Positions 34,785 through 46,939 of a DNA stretch of 64,000 bases are shown here, piece by piece; position 1 is the stretch's first letter; each line of letters opens with the position of its first letter. This stretch comes from Urechis unicinctus (lineage: Eukaryota > Annelida > Polychaeta > Xenopneusta > Urechidae): the NCBI GenBank assembly GCA_034190875.2, contig CM067355.1, forward strand, positions 38,116,848 to 38,180,847, given 5' to 3'. A program made the position numbers and the translations under genes. Under the pieces are notes generated by a model that was not told the origin of the DNA, searched no databases, and worked only from the letters and a program-made list of their open reading frames with translations.

Positions 34785-36870
34785 GGTCAACCTGCCCTTC
34801 CAAGCCGTTGTGAAGTTTCAATCAACACCAATCTTCGACTTAACATTGCTATAGAACCCCGTTGACACATTGTCAACTAACTTTCAAATACGCTTGCGAC
34901 GCAACTGGTGGATTTTGAGTAAATGAAATAATTAATTAATTAAAGTAATTGTTTCGATTACTCAATGATACCACCGATGGCATCAACCTGCTACCATAAT
35001 TTTACTTATTCGGCGCCAAAGTCTGTATGCCAAACCCTACTTTATTTTTGCCAAACCCTACTTGGGGGGGGGGTTTTTGGCATACCCCATTTAGCTCGAT
35101 ATGATATAGGACTGTGAAATACAGTCAACAGCATTGGTGCCTAATTATCATGAATTTGTAGATGTATAACTCAGGTTCTTTGAAGATGACATTTGCAACA
35201 TATTTCCATATTTTTGTTGGTCTAGAACTGACACAGGCATGTGTTACTTTTCAAACAGGTCGATTATATTATCTGAAACTAACTGCGTCATGTCTAGATT
35301 TCGCCTGGATAGATTTATTTTTGTCATGTCCGTCTCTCATCAAACAGAACATTAAAACCAATTAAAGTTGTGCTTCCATTCTGCCATAGAAAACATTCTT
35401 CCTCATCTTTGTATACTCTCCGGTCTTTGGTGATTTTTGCTTCCACATGAGTCATATGTCCCTTTCCAATGATACAGCAGTCGTGTTTCGCCCGGTACCT
35501 TAAGATTGGAGCAGCATTGAATAAGAGTTATCATGAAGATTTTTTTTTGTCTTGGTAGTATCATTGAGTCGTAAGCTATTGCACAAAATTCAGAAATTGC
35601 TGGCTAAATAGTTGCTGTCTTTAAATATCAATAACCGTTCATATTATTTTTGCTCTGAGCATCCCGTTACGAAGTATCATTCCCGATTATTGATAATAAT
35701 TTCTCCGAAATGAATAGTTATCAACTTCACGACTCCTAATACAGAACTCTATCCTGACCCCACATTTCTGATGGCGTTATCAGTAAAGAGTCTCTTAGCC
35801 TTCGCTGGCGTCCAAAGGATCACACCTGTACGCCAGCCATGCAAGTACTTGCAATTAGCATTTTATAAGGCACACCTGTTACAAATAACCCTCCAATGTA
35901 ATCCTTATATGTGACTTATGGGATTTTTTTAACTATAGCGATAAGTAAGGAATCTTTGGTTTCCCTCACCTTGTTGTATATAGAGCAGTCCCCTTTATCA
36001 TTCTATGGCAAGTTGCCTTCAACAGATAAGACCCGTTTATGGGTTACACACATCTTAATCTGTGCACTCTGGAAGTCATTGATCTGACACGCCACAAGGT
36101 GTCGGTTGTATCCAATTTATTTTCAAACCTGGCAAAGCGTTTTTCCGGTGTCGAACAACTAGGCGCCCAGTCCACGATGATCCCATTACGAAATGACTCA
36201 TGGTCTCCAAACAGGTCGATTATATTATCTGGAACTAACTGCTTCATGTCTAGATTTCGCCGAGTCTTTTGTAGATTATTCCTGGACAGTGACACGTGCT
36301 TAAACTTTAGAGGTGCTGAATAAGCTGCCCCTCACCTTGTTGATGAAAAAGCTCCTATCATCTTTGGCAAATATGTTGGCTGTGGAAAATATCATTTAGT
36401 TTATTCTCTTAATCTATGTGGGATTTAATACACCAACTGAGTTTGAGATCTCCGTCGTCAACATGTGGCCACTTAGATTTAGGGTTACGGTCCATAGATT
36501 GCAGGATATAAGTTTCGTCTTCCAATTATCATATAGAAATTTCATATAGTGTTGTTTCTCGTTCATTGGTTCATTCATGCCATGCATCCGTTTAACAGCT
36601 TCGAAGCTGTTTGAATTGGGCCAACGCTTGATTTACCAGTTTTCAATAACTTTTCTTATGTCCGCTGTACTCGCATCAGTTAGAAGCCTTTAACTTGTAT
36701 TGTCTCACAAGGCCGCGAGGTAGGTGCTATTTTGGCGCTCATTTCGATTTGACGACTCATGACGCAACTAGCACACAATGTATATGAGAGCGAGATAGAG
36801 GGTGTGGCTTCACTGGTAATGAGGATATGCCATGAATAGGAGGGCGAGGGAAAAGGTGTTATTTTACTGG
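34785..36870. repeat. Segmental duplication, copy 1
   Basis: 34785-35460 and 36290-36870 match 38545-39180 and 39380-39985 almost base for base (for example ACCTGCCCTTCCAAGCCGTT here, ACCTGCCCTTCCATGCCGTT there; shared TGATGAAAAAGCTCCTATCA). Copy 1 holds several hundred bp (about 35640-36290) mostly missing from copy 2. On the minus strand it includes exon-like remnants (NIFAKDDRSFFINK; LVPDNIIDLFGDHESFRNGI) of an unknown gene. Confidence 0.85.
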
Positions 36871-38540
36871 TTATGAGAATATACCATGAATTGGAGGGCG
36901 AGGGAAAGGGTGTAATTTGACTGGTGATGAGGATTCACCATGAATTGGAGGGCGAGGGAAAAGGTATGATTTGACTGGTGATGAGGATACACCATGAATT
37001 GGAGGGCGAGGGGAAGGGTGTGATTTGACTGGTAATGAGGATATACCATGAATTGGAGGGCGAGGGAAAGGGTGTGATTTGACTGGTGATGAGGATTCAC
37101 AATGAATATGAGGGCGAGGGAAAGGGTGTGATTTGACTGGTGATGAGGATACACCATGAATTGGAGGGCGAGGGGAAGGGTGTGTGATTTGACTGGTAAT
37201 GAGGAAATGCCATGATGATAGAATAGTGAGGGAAAGGGTGGGTGTGATTTCAATGGTAATGAGAATGTGCCATGAATAGAATAGTGAGGGAAAGGGTGTG
37301 ATTTCAATGGGAATGTAGATCGGCCTTGCACAGTAGCGCGAAGAAAAGGGTGTGACTTCACTGGTAATGAGGATATGCCATGAATAGGAAGGCGAGGGAA
37401 AGGGTGTGACTTCACTGGTAATGAGGATATGCCATGATTGGGAGGGTGAGGGAAATGGTGTGATTTTACTGGTTATGATGATACACCATGAATTGGAGGG
37501 CGAGGGAAAGGGTGTGATTTGACTGGTAATGAGAATATGCCATGAATAAGAGGGTTGCGGGAAAGGGTATGATTTCAATGGGAATGTAGATCTGCCTTGC
37601 ACAGTAGTGCGAAGAAAAGGGTGTGATTTGACTGGTAATGAGGATATGCCATGATTGGGAGGGTGAGGGAAAAGGTGTGAATTTACTGGTAATGAGGATA
37701 TACCATGAATAGGAGGGTGAGGGAAAGTGTATGACTTCACTTGTAATGAGGATATGCCATGATTGGGAGGGTGAGGGAAAGGGTGTGATTTTACTGGTTA
37801 TGATGATACACCATGAATTGGAGGGCGAGGGGAAGGGTGTGATTTGACTGGTAATGAGGACATGCCATGAATAGGAGGGCGAGGCAAGGTTTTATTTTAC
37901 CGGTTATGAGGATACACCATGAAATGGAGGGCGAGGTAAAGGGTGTGATATGACTGGTAATGAAGATATACCATGAATAGGAGGGCGAGGGAAAGGGTGT
38001 GATTTGACTGGTAATGAGGATACACCATGAATAGGAGGGTGAGGGAAAGGGTGTGATTTGACTGGTAATGAGGATATACCATGAATAGGAGGGCGAGGGA
38101 AAAGGTGTTATTTTACTGGTTATGAGGTTACATCATGAATTGGAGGGCGAGGGAAAGGGTGTGATTTGACTGGTAATGAGGATATGCCATGAATAGGAGG
38201 GTGAAGGAAAGGGTGTGATGTGACTGGTAATGAGGACATACCATGAATTGGAGGGCGAGGGAAAGGGTGTGATTTGACTGGTAATGAGGATATGCCATGA
38301 ATAGGAGGGTGAGGGAAAGGGTGTGATTTGACTGGTAATGAGGACATACCATGAATAGGAGGGCGAGGGAAACGGTGTGATTTTACTGGTTATGAGGATG
38401 CACCATGAGCAAGAGGGAGGGCGAGGGAAAGGGTGTGATTTGACTGGTAATGAGGATATACCATGAATAGGAGGGTGAGGGAAAGGGTGTGATTTCAATG
38501 GTAATGATGATATGCCATGAATATAAGGGTGAGGGAAAGG
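36871..38540. repeat. 54-bp minisatellite, block 1
   Basis: About 31 units of 54 bp with GGAGGGCGAGGGAAAGGGTG, TGATTTGACTGGTAATGAGG and ATATACCATGAAT. Because 54 is a multiple of three, the minus strand is open in all three frames (18-residue repeats such as PFPSPSYSWHILITSQIT), giving ORFs up to 289 codons that are very probably not genes. Confidence 0.95.
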
Positions 38541-39985
38541 GCATGGTCAACCTGCCCTTCCATGCCGTTGTGAAGTTTCAATCAACACCAATCTTCGACT
38601 CAACATTGCTATAGAACCCCATTGACACATTGTCAACTTACTTACAAATACACGCGCGATGCAACTGATGGTATTTTCAGTTAATAAAATATCTTTAAAA
38701 TAATTGTCAGGATCCGTACATTTTCAGGAAATGAAAAATCTTCAATGTAATTGTCTCGATAACTCAATGATACCACAAATGGCTTCAACCTGCTACCATA
38801 AATTACTTATTCGGCGCCAAAGTCTGTATCCCAAACCCTACTTGGTTTTTTTTGGGGGGGGGGGGGGGGGGGGGGGGGGTTGGTGTTCTATAAAGTAAAC
38901 CTCATTTAGCTCGGTATGATGTAGGACTGTGTTATACAGTCAACAGCATTTAGGCCTTATTATCATGAATTTGTAGATGTATAATTCAGGTTCTTTGAAA
39001 ATGACGTTTGCAACTTATTCCCATATGTGTTACTTTTCAAACAAGTCGATTATATTATCTGGAACTAACTGTGTCATGTCTAGATTTTCGCCTAAATAGA
39101 TTTATTTTGGTCATGTCCGTCTCTCACCAAACAGAACATTATAACTATTTAAAGATATGCTTCCATTCTACTATAGAAAACATCGAAGCTACTGTACAAC
39201 ACTCGGAAATTGCTGGCTAAATAGTTGCTGTCTTTACATATCAATATCCGTTCATATTATTTCTGCTCTGAGCATCGCGTTACGAAGTATCATCCCCGAT
39301 TATTGACTATGCACTGCTGTTTGTCTGTGCCCTCTGGAACTCATTCCTTATCAGCTCTTGTGTAGATTATACCTGGACAGTGACACGTGCTTAAACTTTA
39401 GAGGTGATGAATAAGCTGTCACGCACCTTGTTGATGAAAAAGCTCCTATCATCTTTGGCAAATATGTTGGCTGTGGAAAATATCATTTAGTTGTTGGTTT
39501 ATTTTCTTAATCTATGTGGGATTTAATATACCAACTGAGTTTGAGATCTCCGTCGTCAACATGTGGCAACTTAGATTTAGGGTTACGGTCCATAGTTTGG
39601 AGGATATAAGTTTCGTCTTCCAATTATCATATAGAAATTTCATATAGTGTGGTTTCTCGTTCATTGGTTCATTCATGCCATGCATCCGTTTAACAGCTTC
39701 GATTGCTGTTTGAATTGGGCCAACGCTTGATTTACCAGTTTTCAATAACTTTTCTTATGTCCGCTGTACTCGCATCAGTTAGAAGCCTTTAACTTGTATT
39801 GTCTCACAAGGCTGCGAGGTAGGTGCTATTTTGGCGCTCATTTCGATTTGACGACTCATGACGCAACTAGCACACAATGTATATGAGAGCGAGATAAAGG
39901 GTGTGGCTTCACTGGTAATGAGGATATGCCATGAATAGGAGGGCGAGGGAAAAGGTGTTATTTTACTGGTTATGAGAATATACCA
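38541..39985. repeat. Segmental duplication, copy 2
   Basis: Second copy of 34785-36870, beginning directly at the end of minisatellite block 1. It includes a G run at 38856-38879 that copy 1 has as a shorter run near 35064. Confidence 0.85.
39512..39760 (-). pseudogene. Coding remnant of an unidentified gene
   Basis: Minus-strand frame reading SSVGPIQTAIEAVKRMHGMN, then EPMNEKPHYMKFLYDNW; shortly after, a better protein-like frame (DETYILQTMDRNPKSKLPHV) runs in another phase, implying a frameshift. The homologous copy at about 36430-36650 has an additional indel in QTAIEA. I do not recognise the protein. Confidence 0.4.
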
Positions 39986-41430
39986 TGAATTGGAGGGCGA
40001 GGGGAAGGGTGTGATTTGACTGGTGATGAGGATTCACCATGAATTGGAGGGCGAGGGAAAGGGTGTGATTTGACGGGTAATGAGAATATACCATGAATTG
40101 GAGGGCGAGGGAAAGGGTGTGATTTGACTGGCTATGAGGATATGCCATGAATAGGAGGGCGAGGGGAAGGGTGTGATTTGACTGGTAATGAGAATATACC
40201 ATGAATTGGAGGGTGAGGGAAAGGGCGTGACTTCACTGGTAATTAGGATATGCCATGAGTAGGAGGGTGAGGGAAAGGGTATGATTTCAATGGGAATAAA
40301 GATCTGCCTTGCACAGTAGCGCAAAGAAAAGGGTGTTACTTCACTGGCAATGAGGATACACCATGATTGGAGGGTGAGGGAAAGGGTGTGATTTTACAGG
40401 TTATGAGGATACACCATGAATTGGAGGGCGAGGGAAAGGGTGTGATTTGACTTGTATTGAGGTTATACCATGAATAGGAGGGCGAAGGAAAGGGTGTGAT
40501 TTGACTTGTATTGAGGTTATACCATGAATTGGAGGGCGAAGAAAAGGGTGTGATATGACTGGTAATGAGGATACACCACGAATAGGAGGGTGAGGGAAAG
40601 GGTGTGACTGCACTAAGAATCAGGACATGCCATGATTGGGATGGTGAGGGAAATGGTGTGATTTGAAAGGTTATCATGAATAGGAAGGTGAGGAAAAGGA
40701 TACGTTTTCAATGGGAATGAAGATATGCCTTGCACAGAAGCGCGAAGAAAAGGGTGTTACTTCACTGGCAATGAGGATATGCCATGAATAGGAGGGTGAG
40801 GGAAAGGGCGTGACTTCACTTGTAATGAGGATATGCCATGATTGGTAGGGTGAGGGAAAAGGTGTGATTTTACGGGTTATGAGGATACACGATGAATTGG
40901 AGGGCAAGGGAAAGGGTGTGATTTGACTGGTAATGAGGATATGCAATGAATAGGAGGGTGAGGGAAAGGGTTTGGCTTAACTGGGAACGAGGATCTCCCT
41001 TGGGCAGTAGCGCGAGGAAAAATGTGTAATTTCATTGGCATTGAGGATATGCCATTAATAGGAGGATAAGGGAAATGGTGTGACTTCTCCAGAAATGAGT
41101 ATCCGCAATCTGTATGAAGGCGAGAAAAAAGGTTGTAGCTTCACTGGTAATGAGGATATGCCATGCAAAGGAGGATGAGGGGAAGGATGTGACTTCACTG
41201 ACTGATTGAGGGCATTCCGTGCATAGGAAGGTTCGGGAAAGGGTGTTACTTCACTGGTAGGATATGCCTTGCACAGTTGCGCGAGGGAAAAGGGTGTGAC
41301 TTTGCTGGTAATGAGGATATTCCATGAATAGGAGGGTGAGGGAAAGAGTTTGACGTTACTGGTAATGAGGTTATACAACGGTATGAGGGTGAGGAAAGGG
41401 TGTGACCTCACTGGGAATGAGGATATGCCA
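39890..41430. repeat. 54-bp minisatellite, block 2
   Basis: Same 54-bp family as 36871-38540, duplicated with the segment. Units become irregular after about 40950. A longer variant containing GCCTTGCACAGTAGCGCG recurs in both blocks (near 37325, 37600, 40310, 40730, 41270), which marks higher-order structure. Confidence 0.93.
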
Positions 41431-42242
41431 TGTCTAGAATGCAACGTTAGGGTTGGGGGCGTTTCTGGGAACAGATGGTTTTTCACATTCATTTACGGGA
41501 TATATTAACCTGCATTTGCTATACAGTACATCATTAGTTTTGTGATCGGTGTATGGTTACTGCTGATGCTTGGTATTCAGCGTTCACACTGTTACAGCAT
41601 TGTCTGTGTCCCTGCCCCTTCACAACCTACCTCTCTTTCTCTATTGCGCGCGCGACACGCTGTTCAACTACTACGACTACATTGGTGTTGATACCATGGC
41701 ACTCAGCATGGGATGCCATTACTGATGACATATTTCGGCTGTGTTCCCTATCTGATGAAACTACTATTACTGTAGATATGGCGGAAGCAGAATACAAAAA
41801 ACCAAGCCCCGCGAATAGAGCCAGATGTGAAGATGATTCGGTGAGTCGCTCATAAATGTAGTGAAAGTCATTGATGAATTTCAAGTAATTACAAAGCCCA
41901 TATCTCTATATAGTTTTCGCTACACACAAGGTCACTTTAATTGTGATTTGTTGAGTTATGCTATATATAGCTCCATAGATTGGTGAAATCACTCTGGTCC
42001 ACAATTATATACCTTAGAGGCCTTTACTCTTTTTTCATAGTATTCACAATGCCATAGTCTCGAAACTTGTAGACGCCAAAGCAATTGTTTTGGTGTCACA
42101 TGTGCATTCATTGTTATAATCAAAATCCTACTTTGCCGGTTTATTTATTGATTTTGCTTTTGTGAACTGGGATGTTTTGATCCTACAACGCTTTCAAAAT
42201 ATGCGTGACTAGAATCATTGCATGCTTTTCCTTTTATTACAG

Positions 42243-44291
42243 TTTGTGGCTGACCACACAGGCGCTAATTCATCCAAATCATTTGTAGAATGCCTCACCA
42301 AAAGTAGGGACCGAATTGTTGGGGAGTTAGAGGAGTTAGACGATATCCTAGGGTATCTGGTATCGAATCACGCTATAACTCGGGGACAGAATGATGAAAT
42401 AATGACTCAGAAAACAGATGCGAAAAAGGTTAGGGAGCTGTTGGATTGTGTGCATAGAAGAGGGGAGGAGGCCTGTAGAGGCCTTGTTGTCGCCCTGAGG
42501 GATACTGAACAGATCCATCTATGTGAGTTATCAGCCAGTCTTAAGGAAGAGTTAGACCAGGTGCCAGTTAGAGATGTACTCAGCATTGATCAGTACATGA
42601 CTGAGATGAAGGGTACCTATAAGCAGAAGATTGAAGATAGAAACGAGCAAGAACACACCCAGTATGGCAATAGCATCAGTTTAGACGAGCACGCTCCGGT
42701 TATCATAAACCATGGCCACACAGCACCAGACGCACAGACACGAAAGGGATTCAATGAGTTCAACATTCAAAAGACGGACAGAGAACAATTGACATTGGGC
42801 GGTATTTTTCTAACGGGCAACGATAGACGTCGACCGCATTCAGTGCTCATGTTGGGTGGCCCCGGCATGGGCAAGACTTCCTTATGTTTCACCATCTTAA
42901 ATCGCTTTGTGTGTGGTCAATGGGGGGGTCATCATTTCATATTTTTGATGTTATTGAAAGAGTTGGGTGACATGGGACTGTCGCTGACATTGGCTGACCT
43001 TCTTTTTGATTACACCTCCACTGGACAGACTAAGACGCAGAAACGAAAACTGATTCGACAACTTCAAAAACGACAAGACAGAATTCTCTTTATATTGGAC
43101 GGTTATGACGAGAGCGACGAGTTTATGACAGGCACTTTGAAAATTTCTGATCCTTCAGCAAAGGCACACCCTGGCGTCATTCTGCGTAGCCTCGTTCGCG
43201 GTTCCCTCTTAAGCGAGTCCCAGATATTGCTTACCAGCCGTCCATTTCGTCAAGTAGACATGAAAGTTGATCGAGTGGTGGAGCTGGCGGGGCTCGCTAA
43301 CGATTCAGTCAGGACATTACTCGGCAAGTTTTTGGTTGGTGAGCTAGAGTCAGCCGCAGAGTTTCTGGAAAACCATCCAGACGTTGCAAGCATGTTATCA
43401 ATACCGATTAACATCCAAAAATTTCTGAGCTATCTTATTTGGATTCGTGGTAACACGATAGATATAATATCAAACCTTCCCAAGACAAAATCATCCTTGT
43501 ATTCCAAACAAATGTTACCTGTACTTACGCAATGCCTTCGGTCTGAAGATATCCTCCTATATGAAGAAGACCTGATTTGGCGGCACCCAATCGTCAAGTC
43601 ATTTATGTGTAAGCTTGCTAAATTAGCTGGCTTGGCCATTAGTAAATTCGGGGAGAAACAAATCTTATTTGAAATGAATGACCTTGAGATATGTGAACTT
43701 ACAGAGAAGGATGTCAAGACCGGTGGTTTGATGAGTATGTTCACAAAGCAGACCAACACACCCCTTGGTGTGCGCCCAGTGGTATATTTCTACTTCAACC
43801 ACCTCACCACCTTAGAGTGGTGTGGTGGTCTGGATACTGCGAGTCGCGATATCAAATACATAGAGAACCTCATCAAACATAATGACGGAAATCTGGATGT
43901 AGTCTTGATCTTCTGTGCCGGCTTATTGGGGGAAACTCAAGGCCAGTTGATCCTTAAACGTCTATATGGCATTCCTGAACAAGAATGTCTACAGAAAGCC
44001 CAACAAGTTTTGGACCAAATAGTCGGCTCTGACAGGTGTAAGAAAAGAGGTGGCCCTCAATTCGCCATCGAAGTTTTTTTCGAGGCCTCATTCGTTGATC
44101 CTCGTCCCCTACTGCCATTGTTAGCTTCTGACGGACATACACTTGAAATAGATGATATAGCGATGTCGAACAGGCAAGCTGTAGGTTACTTTGTTGAGAA
44201 GCTGAACTCGGCACAGGACGAGCAAACAGGAGCAACAGGGACACCTGATAGCGTGATAGGTTTAGATACGGTGAGGCTTCACTTTCACTAA
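42243..44291 (+). CDS. NLR exon 2: CARD and NACHT open frame
   Basis: One uninterrupted 683-codon frame starting at the TTATTACAG acceptor and in phase 0 with exon 1. It contains the whole CARD and NACHT plus the winged-helix-like region (FYFNHLTTLEWCGGL resembles the NLR FEHLTFQEYLAA segment). All nucleotide-binding motifs are present. A single base near 44274 separates it from the downstream LRR frame. Confidence 0.9.
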   Translation, partial: FVADHTGANSSKSFVECLTKSRDRIVGELEELDDILGYLVSNHAITRGQNDEIMTQKTDAKKVRELLDCVHRRGEEACRGLVVALRDTEQIHLCELSASLKEELDQVPVRDVLSIDQYMTEMKGTYKQKIEDRNEQEHTQYGNSISLDEHAPVIINHGHTAPDAQTRKGFNEFNIQKTDREQLTLGGIFLTGNDRRRPHSVLMLGGPGMGKTSLCFTILNRFVCGQWGGHHFIFLMLLKELGDMGLSLTLADLLFDYTSTGQTKTQKRKLIRQLQKRQDRILFILDGYDESDEFMTGTLKISDPSAKAHPGVILRSLVRGSLLSESQILLTSRPFRQVDMKVDRVVELAGLANDSVRTLLGKFLVGELESAAEFLENHPDVASMLSIPINIQKFLSYLIWIRGNTIDIISNLPKTKSSLYSKQMLPVLTQCLRSEDILLYEEDLIWRHPIVKSFMCKLAKLAGLAISKFGEKQILFEMNDLEICELTEKDVKTGGLMSMFTKQTNTPLGVRPVVYFYFNHLTTLEWCGGLDTASRDIKYIENLIKHNDGNLDVVLIFCAGLLGETQGQLILKRLYGIPEQECLQKAQQVLDQIVGSDRCKKRGGPQFAIEVFFEASFVDPRPLLPLLASDGHTLEIDDIAMSNRQAVGYFVEKLNSAQDEQTGATGTPDSVIGLDTVRLHFH

Positions 44292-44655
44292 GGCGGCTGA
44301 CTGTACAGTCCAAAACAGCATGGTGACGGAAGTCGCCAAATTGAAGAAGCTCAAACACCTACTGATTGAGACAGACGGTAGGTGATAGCGCCGGTTATAT
44401 CGCATTATGTACGTGCACAATACTGGTCTTGTTGAACACTACATACTTGATTTCATCATTATTAAAGTAGCATGTAGGCTGAAAGATGGCACATATTCCC
44501 TCCTACAAAGAACGTGTACTTATTTTGCTTAAGTCGGCTAACATTTGTGTGTGGGTCAAATGAGGTGAGGCTGTTGTGGGTCAATGGATGTCATAACGAG
44601 TAATGTTGTCACTGGTGCCCGTGATGTCACGCCTCTGATGTTGTGTTGTGTGTAG

Positions 44656-44782
44656 GTGAATGTGAGGTTGTCGTTGAGAGGCCGCTAGACATGCTGCTGA
44701 TGAATTTTGATGAGATGACGGAGGACAGCGCAGCCCGTGTTATAGAGACGAGCCACGCCAGCACGCTGTGTTTATATTCAAG
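44656..44782 (+). CDS. NLR exon 3 (LRR start)
   Basis: Acceptor TGTGTGTAG, donor AAG|GTGAGT. Reads ECEVVVERPLDMLLMNFDEM and ends STLCLYSR. In phase with the donor at 44377 and rich in spaced leucines. Confidence 0.7.
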
Positions 44783-45940
44783 GTGAGTATTTCTATCATC
44801 GCAGTACCCAACTAACAGACCATGCTATATTGACAGTATAGCAGGTCAACGTCACGCTCCTTGGGCACCATCTATCCGGCTTTCCTTTTCGAATTCGATC
44901 TCGAGGTGTCTCATCACCATCATCAGCACATGCGCCCTGTCAACTGCTACTCCAAGACCCTTCATTGTAACCGTGTTGATGTCCACTTATTACGTGTTTA
45001 ATGTATACGTTTCGAAGCATATCACAATTATCTCGATTGACATCCGGGATGCGAGTAAACAGCATTTGTACTTAACAACCAAAGCTTCTTAAACCTTCTC
45101 TCAGTCGAAGCGCGTTCACGACCATCATTTGTTCGCTTTTATAAGTTGAGGACATATACAGTCAGGTGGGCGTTGACACTCCCTGTGCAGAATCACATCA
45201 TCACAATCACCTTCACCTCGTATTTCCTATTCGGTGGTTGGCTTTGAACAACTCAGAGATCCGTCTTCAGTTGGCATTCTATGATTATGTTCCCCTCCAT
45301 CTTGGTAAGTAACACATTTTCAGCGTAGATAACCACATTCTAAATTAAAATGGGATTATTTACAATTTAGTAAGGGACCATTAAACTTTAGTCGACTCAA
45401 GTTGACATAGTCTAGGTAAAGTTCGACTCCTCCAGGCGTGTATGGGTCAACTACGGGGATGTTACCTCACGGGATGCTCCATTTCTACACAATAGGTTAT
45501 TCCTCAAGATCAGCTTCTATGGTAGCCGTGCACGACGTCTTATTGACGTCGTGCGATGGTCGTAACCGAATGCGGCGTGAACGATACATGAATTCCAATT
45601 ATACCCATTTTACACGATAATTACACAAATGTACATAGAAGAATAATTTTTCACATAAATGAATGTTTATAGACAAGTTGAGTTAGTTTACATGTGAAAT
45701 TTCGTCAAAGGCGATTTAATCCGGCCAGACAAATTTTGAAAAGTTCATGTTTATTTTGAATGACAAGATCGGTTGCTGCGCGCACGCGCAGACAAGGTTC
45801 TTCGCAAGCGAACTTTCGCATTCAGAATCTTATTATTTAATTATATGTGTCATTTTTTCAATGATTATCTTTTGGCAATACCTGCCTTAGAGGGGGAATA
45901 TGTATCCAACGATATCACATGGCTAATTGAAAAAAGATAA
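44783..45940. other. NLR intron, first part
   Basis: No gene seen. A perfect 10-bp hairpin GCACGACGTC/GACGTCGTGC with a 5-nt loop lies at 45530-45554. Confidence 0.5.
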
Positions 45941-45942
45941 CT

Positions 45943-46149
45943 GGAGGGGACACTTGGCCTTGTCCTGAGTAGGGGGGGCCCCGGGGTCTCAAAAAACCCG
46001 TACCCTTCATACAAGGTGAAAATGGCACTAGCATACCCCGTACTACAAATATGAGGCCCAACAAAACCCGTCGGGAGGCCCAAAAAACATACCCCCACAC
46101 ACGTATACTACCTCAATATACATAAGTGCCCCCCCCCCCCCCCCCCCAC
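45943..46149. mobile_element. MITE family with poly-G ends, copy A
   Basis: Begins GGAGGGGACACTTGGCCTTG and ends ACATAAGTGCCCCCCC. Shares AGGCCCAACAAAACC and GGCCCAAAAAACATAC with 55530-55990 and, inverted, with 58104-58332. Confidence 0.8.
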
Positions 46150-46939
46150 GGGACCTGCAGGCACATGGCGAGTGAAACTGAAACTGGGTGATGTGACGTC
46201 ATATGTCCAAAACGGGGGTTGCCGTGAACGAAAGTTGTGATTCTAAAAGATCATGTGACCATTTTTAATTTCCACATCCTCATCGTAGTTTAACCCTCCA
46301 TGAGCTCATGTAACCGCGCTCTCTTTACGAGTTAACCCTCCCGCATTGTAAATTACCATCGTAAGATACTTCTTCCTCGTCACATATAGCTTGTGTTTCA
46401 TCTTGGTCACTTCGGGGTTCTTTCTGAGGTTGTTTCTGGAACTTGAGACGCGAATGGTAAGTGATGTGTTGTTTTGTCTCTTGACGAGTCTTGCCTCTTT
46501 ATGTCGTGTGGGTTCTCTCTTCTGTGTGTCTTGTATCTGTTGGCGCGTATGTATGTCGTATCTGTTGGCGTGTGTTTATTTTAGTATGAGTGGAGCCTCG
46601 GTAATTATAAGGAAACGGATGTAAGGCATTGAAGACATGTTTTAGTAATTTAGGGCAGATTGGCCGTATCGAACATGTCGGCATTTTGCTGTATTTATCA
46701 CTGATTGGATTATGTGACGAAGGGGGTTTCTGTTGACGATCGCTAGAGATTAAAGTGGGACATATTGACAAGGTGAAGTGTTAGTTTGTCCCGACGTGCC
46801 GAAAATGTAGGTTGTAATCAAGGCATCCGAATTGTGGCGTGGCTTGGGTTGGAGCGCTTATGAGCGTGAGCCCAAGCAGATGGTGTGCTTATGAGTGTAC
46901 ACGTGTATGTGCGTGTTTGTTGGGGTGATACTTTTCTCC

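Noticed and set aside
36871..38498. Long minus-strand ORFs (up to 289 codons) as a repeat protein gene
   Set aside because: All three frames are open because the 54-bp unit lacks stops; no splice or start context.
45530..45554. Perfect hairpin as a terminator or regulatory RNA
   Set aside because: Isolated in an NLR intron, no T run and eukaryotic context; retained only as a note.
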